This document shows, piece after piece, positions 60,405 to 64,000 of a stretch of DNA of 64,000 nt. Source of the DNA: Symbiodinium natans. Taxonomy: Eukaryota; Sar; Dinophyceae; Suessiales; Symbiodiniaceae. The DNA lies in NCBI GenBank assembly GCA_905221605.1, contig CAJNDS010002124.1, forward strand, positions 722,921 to 786,920, written 5' to 3'. Each line of letters opens with the position of its first letter. The first letter of the stretch is position 1. Under the pieces are notes generated by a model. That model did no database searches and was not told where the DNA came from. It was given only the letters and a program-made list of their open reading frames with translations. Made by a program: the position numbers and the translations under genes.

Positions 60405-60485
60405 GGGCGGTTCCTGCCCTCCGCGCCCGCCTTGGAGCGCGTGGCCCTGGGAAGCGCCACGCTGGGCGACGGCGCGCTCTATAGG
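60405..60485 (+). CDS. Candidate exon, GC-rich
   Basis: caacaactcccag, then phase 0: GRFLPSAPALERVALGSATL, GDGALYR, then a G-rich array. Third-position GC is very high, unlike most neighbours. Confidence 0.52.
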
Positions 60486-60769
60486 GTTGGGGGTTTAGGG
60501 TTTGGGTTTAGGGTTTAGGGTTTAGGGTTTAGGGTTTAGGGTTTAGGTTTAAGGTTTAGGATTTAGGGTTTGGGGTTTGGGGTTTAGGGTTTAGGGTTTA
60601 GGGTTTTGGGTTTTTTGGGGTGTACTAGTAGATTTAGGGTTGGGGTGCAGGGTTTTAGGGTTGGCGGTTTGGGGTTTGGGGTTTGGGGTCTAGGATCTAG
60701 GGTTAGGGGTTTAGGGTTTGGGGGGTTTTCGGTTTAGGGCTAAAGGCTAGCGGCTAGGTGCTTTTTTAG

Positions 60770-60888
60770 GGCCCCTTATCGGATTCTTGCAAGACCTACA
60801 AACAAAGAGGTTAGTGTCCTCATGGTGGATTGAAACACCAAGCCGGAAACGCTGGAACTCGAAACCCGAATTCAACCCAAGATGCTAA
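60770..60888 (+). CDS. Candidate terminal exon, 39 codons
   Basis: aggtgcttttttag precedes PLIGFLQDLQTKRLVSSWWI, ETPSRKRWNSKPEFNPRC and TAA. Globular start, basic end. Not recognised. Confidence 0.52.
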
Positions 60889-61165
60889 ACCCTAATCCGA
60901 AAACTCGGCCCGAAAGCCTTAAAACCCCAAATCCTAAGCCCTATACCCCCTGCACGCAGCCCCACCTAAACCCGAAACCCCAGACCCGAAACCCCAAACC
61001 CGAAACCCCAAACCCTAAACCCCAAACCCGACACCCGAGACCCTAAACCCCTGGAAACCCCTAGCCCTAAACCCGAAACCCCAGACCCTACACCCTAAAC
61101 CCTAGCCCTAAACCCGAAACCCTAAACCCTAGCCCTAAACCCTAAGCCCGAAACCCTTTTCGCAG

Positions 61166-61241
61166 GCGCGGAAGCGTTGGCTCCGTGGCTGTCCGCGGCG
61201 CCGGCCCTGGTGGCGACCAACCTCCGCTGCAATGAGCCCTG
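61166..61241 (+). CDS. Candidate exon with both borders
   Basis: aacccttttcgcag|GCGCGG...GAGCCCTG|gtagggtttaggg. Frame AEALAPWLSAAPALVATNLR, CNEP. Helical and GC-rich. Confidence 0.54.
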
Positions 61242-61320
61242 GTAGGGTTTAGGGTTTAGGGTTTAGGGTTTAGGGTTTAGGGTTTAGGGTTTAGGGTTTA
61301 GGGTTTGGGGTTTGGGGTTT
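61242..61320 (+). repeat. TTTAGGG telomere-like array
   Basis: Starts GTAGGGTTTAGGG at the exon border, about eight perfect units, then TTTGGGG variants. Confidence 0.92.
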
Positions 61321-61513
61321 GGGGTTTGGGTTTAGGGTTTTCAGGGTTTGGGGTTTAGGGTTTCGGGTTTTCAGGGTTTGGGGTTTAGGGTTTAGGGTCT
61401 AGGGCTTAGGCTTGGGGCTAATGGTTGGATAAGTGTTTTTGTGGGTTTAGTGGCCTTTGAAGGTTTTAAGGGCCTTTGGGGTTTTCAGGGTTGGGAGAGA
61501 TTGCTGCAGGACA

Positions 61514-61565
61514 AGAAATCAAACCACACGAACCTCTTGACCTTGAACCTTCACCTTGGCAGCCC
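61514..61565 (+). CDS. Candidate exon, acidic/Pro
   Basis: agattgctgcag, then GQEIKPHEPLDLEPSPWQ or, in the other frame, DKKSNHTNLLTLNLHLGS. Confidence 0.38.
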
Positions 61566-61689
61566 AAACCCTCAGCCCTAAATCCCTACCACCGAAGCCT
61601 TAAGCCTTTACGCCCTACATCCCTAAACCCTAAACCCTAAACCCTAAATCCCTCTAGACCTTAAACCCGCCTGCCCTCACTTCGGTTGG

Positions 61690-61712
61690 GGTAGTATAAA
61701 GGGGAACATCCC
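61690..61712 (-). mobile_element. Family D end fragment
   Basis: gtagtataaaggggaacatccca is the complement of the family D left end. The rest is missing. Confidence 0.4.
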
Positions 61713-61832
61713 AATGACAACCCCGCATGTTTGGTGCACCCTAAGTGTCCCAAGTGCTCCCAGCGACCCTCCGTAAGCCTCAGCGTTTTCAGTGCTCCAA
61801 GTGAACCAATCCTAGGACGCGGAGTAGGCCCA

Positions 61833-61916
61833 GATTTGTTTTTTTTAAGGGGTTGGTGTTCCCTTACAATCCCCTTAAAACCAGAAAGGGTGCCCTTCTT
61901 ATCATTTCTTCCTTGG
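61833..61916 (+). mobile_element. Family C element, divergent
   Basis: tttttttaaggggttggtgttcccttacaatccccttaaaacc, gaaagggtgccctt. The 103-codon minus and 89-codon plus frames across it (61,661-62,000) are element shadows. Confidence 0.45.
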
Positions 61917-62071
61917 CCACAGAAAGGATCAACGAAAAGACCCTCCGACCCAGACTGCCCCCCAATGCACACATTGAAGCGGGGCCACCGTATTCGATGA
62001 GGAAGGGTCTAGGGTTTAGGGTTTAGGGTTTAGGGTTTAGGGTTTAGGGTTTAGGGTTTAGGGTTTAGGGT

Positions 62072-62218
62072 AAGGCCCTTCGGGCTAGAATACCCTACGC
62101 AGCATCCTTGCATGCGGGAACCTTCAACTTGATTTCCAGAAAGCTTCGATACGCCCCTGTCTGCGCCAAAATGTTTCGGACCTTTGCGATTGTGAAATTT
62201 GGCTTGGCTGAAGCCTAA
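62072..62218 (+). CDS. Candidate exon, 48 codons
   Basis: Reads KALRARIPYAASLHAGTFNL, ISRKLRYAPVCAKMFRTFAI, VKFGLAEA and TAA at the first base of a CCCTAAA array, so the true end is probably just before it. Very protein-like. Not recognised. Confidence 0.55.
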   Translation, partial: KALRARIPYAASLHAGTFNLISRKLRYAPVCAKMFRTFAIVKFGLAEA

Positions 62219-62475
62219 ACCCTAAACCCGAACCCTAAACCCTAAACCCTAAACCCTAAACCCTAAACCCTAAACCCTAACCCCTAAACCCTAAACCCTA
62301 AACCCTAAACCCTAAGCCCTATACTCTGAGCCCTAAACCCTAAACCCTAAACCCTAAACCCTAAACCCTAAACCCTAAACCCTAAACCCTAAACCCTAAA
62401 CCCTAAACCCTAAACCCTAAACCCTAAACCCTAAACCCTAAACCCTAAACCCTAAACCCTAACCCTAAACCCTAG
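62216..62475 (-). repeat. Longest C-rich CCCTAAA array
   Basis: About 260 bp with few variants (CCCTAAG, CCCTATA). Confidence 0.95.
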
Positions 62476-62515
62476 ATCCAAACCCTAAACCCAAACCCTA
62501 AATCCTGAACCCCAA

Positions 62516-62630
62516 AACAACACCGAGGGCATCTCGGCGGCCGTTTGCGCGCGTCTGCTGGAGGCTGCCGCGAAGAATCTTAGCCTCGAGGAGCGATGGG
62601 GGGGCTTCAGGGTCTTCAAGGTTGAAGAGG
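62516..62630 (+). CDS. Candidate exon, about 37 codons
   Basis: Reads NNTEGISAAVCARLLEAAAK, NLSLEERWGGFRVFKVEEG, then a TTTAGGG block. Clear amphipathic helix followed by a strand. Not recognised. Confidence 0.55.
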
Positions 62631-62938
62631 GGTTTAGGGTTTAGAGTTTAGGGTTCAGGGTTTAGGGTTTCGGGTTTAGGATTTAGGGTTTAGGGTTTAG
62701 GATTCAGGGTTTAGAGGGCCATATGCCTTGATTAAGGCTTTGCGTGGGCTTAGTTTGGGCTTACGAAGGCCTTGTTTGAGGAATAGGGGACCCTCCCTTT
62801 ACACTCCCCTGGCTCCTATGACACGGAGTCTCGGAATGTAGGGTTTAGGCTTATCTCAAATTAAGTTTCATCGGGATGTTAAGGGTTGAGTGCATGTCTG
62901 AACTGAATTCATAGGGTTGAGGAAATTTTGAGAATTAG

Positions 62939-62998
62939 GGTGGGTTTCTGGTTTTTCCCGAACTACACGGACTTCTGACTATCATATGACGAAGCTGT
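62939..62998 (+). CDS. Candidate terminal exon
   Basis: Reads WVSGFSRTTRTSDYHMTKL and TAA in unique sequence. Confidence 0.38.
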
Positions 62999-63097
62999 AA
63001 ACCGCAACCCTGTAACAGTCATTCCTAAGCACTAAACGCTTTCAACCCCACCTTAAACCCCAAAGCCGAAACCCTAACCCTGAACCCTAGATCCCAG

Positions 63098-63221
63098 TTC
63101 TAATTCAAAGGAGTTCTCTCTGGCGGCCAACGACGCCTCAGCAGAAACCTTGGAGAGGCAGCCCTCGAGGGATAGGACTTCAACCGGTAAACCCGAACAA
63201 AAACAACGGAAGCCGACTTAG
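63098..63221 (+). CDS. Candidate exon, hydrophilic, 40 codons
   Basis: ctagatcccag precedes SNSKEFSLAANDASAETLER, QPSRDRTSTGKPEQKQRKPT and TAG. A donor inside (accg|gtaaac) would end it at 63,186. Confidence 0.5.
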
Positions 63222-63276
63222 GGTTTAGGGTTTAGGGTTTAGGTTCAGGGTTTAGGGTTTAGGGTTTAGGGTTTAG

Positions 63277-63345
63277 AGTTATAAGGATCCTAACTTAGGT
63301 TATAAGTCCCTTAACTTTAGGTTCGTATGGTAGGGGGGGGGGGGG
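63277..63345 (-). mobile_element. Family H element, minus orientation
   Basis: tataaggatcctaacttaggttataagtccctta is the complement of 34,980-35,020. Ends in a poly-G run. Confidence 0.5.
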
Positions 63346-63389
63346 GGGGGGCCCGCCGTAGGGGTTTCGGATGTAGGGTTTAGGATTAA

Positions 63390-63463
63390 GGGGACCCTGC
63401 TACCTGAAGGCGGGTTGGTGAGCATGTTCAGCACAAGTTTTCCAATTCTGTTGGGGTTCAAGG
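63390..63463 (+). CDS. Candidate exon, hydrophobic
   Basis: Reads GTLLPEGGLVSMFSTSFPIL, LGFKVEG. Possible membrane or beta-rich segment. Confidence 0.42.
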
Positions 63464-63515
63464 TTGAGGGTTTAGGGCTTAGCGTGTAGTGCAGGGTTTC
63501 GGGGTTTTCGGACAG

Positions 63516-63566
63516 GCGTCGGAGAAACTTCCTGTTACAAGAGCAAGTGATACCCCAAGATCTAAA
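63516..63566 (+). CDS. Candidate exon, hydrophilic
   Basis: ttcggacag, then phase 0: ASEKLPVTRASDTPRSK before a CCCTAAA stub. Confidence 0.4.
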
Positions 63567-63663
63567 CCCTAAACCTCGGCCCCAAGTAGGCCTTCACCCA
63601 TCGTGTAGTTCTGGTGTGTGGTATAGGGTTTCGCGTTTAGGGTTTGGGGTTTTAGGGTTTAGT

Positions 63664-63709
63664 GGAGTTTGGCGGCGTCAAGGGTCATTGCAGACATTGA
63701 GCGAATGCT
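63664..63709 (+). CDS. Candidate mini-exon
   Basis: Reads SLAASRVIADIERML before a CCCTAAA stub. Helical. Confidence 0.38.
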
Positions 63710-63855
63710 AAACCCTAAACCGCGGAAACCTATAAACTCTAAAGCGTAAACTCCCCTGCACCCCAAACCCCTAAACCCTGTGAACCCTAACCCCGAGCCC
63801 CAAACCCTACGCCGAACAAGGGGTGTTATGACTCCGAGCTCCCCCTGTGATCAGG

Positions 63856-63930
63856 GTGGAGTCTGCCATGGTTGAGCATCTTGTCCCGCATCACTGGCGC
63901 TTCCTGGTGGATGTGGGAGCTAGCAGATCA
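63856..63930 (+). CDS. Candidate exon at window end
   Basis: ccccctgtgatcag precedes VESAMVEHLVPHHWRFLVDV, GASRS. The frame stays open through the repeat to the window edge. Confidence 0.5.
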
Positions 63931-64000
63931 GGGTTTAGGGCCGAACAGGGGGATGAGGGTCTGCAGGGGTTTGGGGGGTTTAGGGGTTTAGGTGTTCAGG

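Noticed and set aside
61661-62000. 103-codon minus and 89-codon plus frames
   Set aside because: They span a family D end and a family C copy. A CPKC string in the plus frame is too little evidence for a gene.
62216-62475. Possible captured telomere or fusion point
   Set aside because: A single orientation with no head-to-head junction; it resembles the many other interstitial blocks, only longer.

Overview
The window looks like nuclear DNA from a myzozoan alveolate, with a dinoflagellate as my best guess. The plant/alveolate-type telomeric heptamer TTTAGGG (read as CCCTAAA on the other strand) occurs hundreds of times in both orientations, in blocks of about 20-250 bp placed every few hundred bases. 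Between the blocks lie unique stretches, mostly 50-200 bp. Many start right after a pyrimidine-rich tract ending in CAG or TAG, and some end at GT(A/G)AGN, so they look like small exons of intron-rich, plus-strand genes whose introns are filled with telomere-like repeats and short stem-loop elements. Eimeria also carries interspersed AAACCCT repeats, but its hallmark CAG-repeat coding tracts are absent here. The organism is therefore inferred, not proven. There are no bacterial-style genes, rRNA, tRNA or CRISPR arrays, and most long open frames are simple-repeat artefacts.

Layout. 1-38 kb: telomere-like blocks alternating with candidate exons and short elements. 38.15-39.29 kb: the longest stretch without telomeric motifs, holding an ATG-less 113-codon frame. 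40.1-48.4 kb: four pairs of exons that together encode a small cysteine motif (HGC-x-PSAGY-x-W / R-S-K-C-I-R-P-W-E). Each pair is split by an intron in the same phase, and a Kozak-like start lies at 41,195. A 720-bp GT/GTGC microsatellite sits inside the fourth pair. 51-60 kb: the densest run of good coding blocks, including one pair joined in frame across a 35-nt intron. 60-64 kb: more exons, with CCCTATAAA and CCCTAAA arrays.

Dispersed elements. At least eight short non-autonomous families (called A-I here) recur. Families A and B have inverted ends that already carry GT at one end and AG at the other, and removing element B1 (47.68-47.80 kb) at those sites joins two coding blocks in frame. 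They are candidate introners, that is, intron-generating elements.

Limits. A random 35-codon stretch at this base composition is often open in some frame, so a single short block is weak evidence. Confidence rests on splice-like borders, protein-like composition, repeated domains and phase agreement. Several blocks are open in more than one frame, and I name the frame I prefer. Gene boundaries cannot be set without RNA data. Where a stop codon ends a block, it may be a real stop or simply the TAA/TAG that every telomeric array carries in all three frames.
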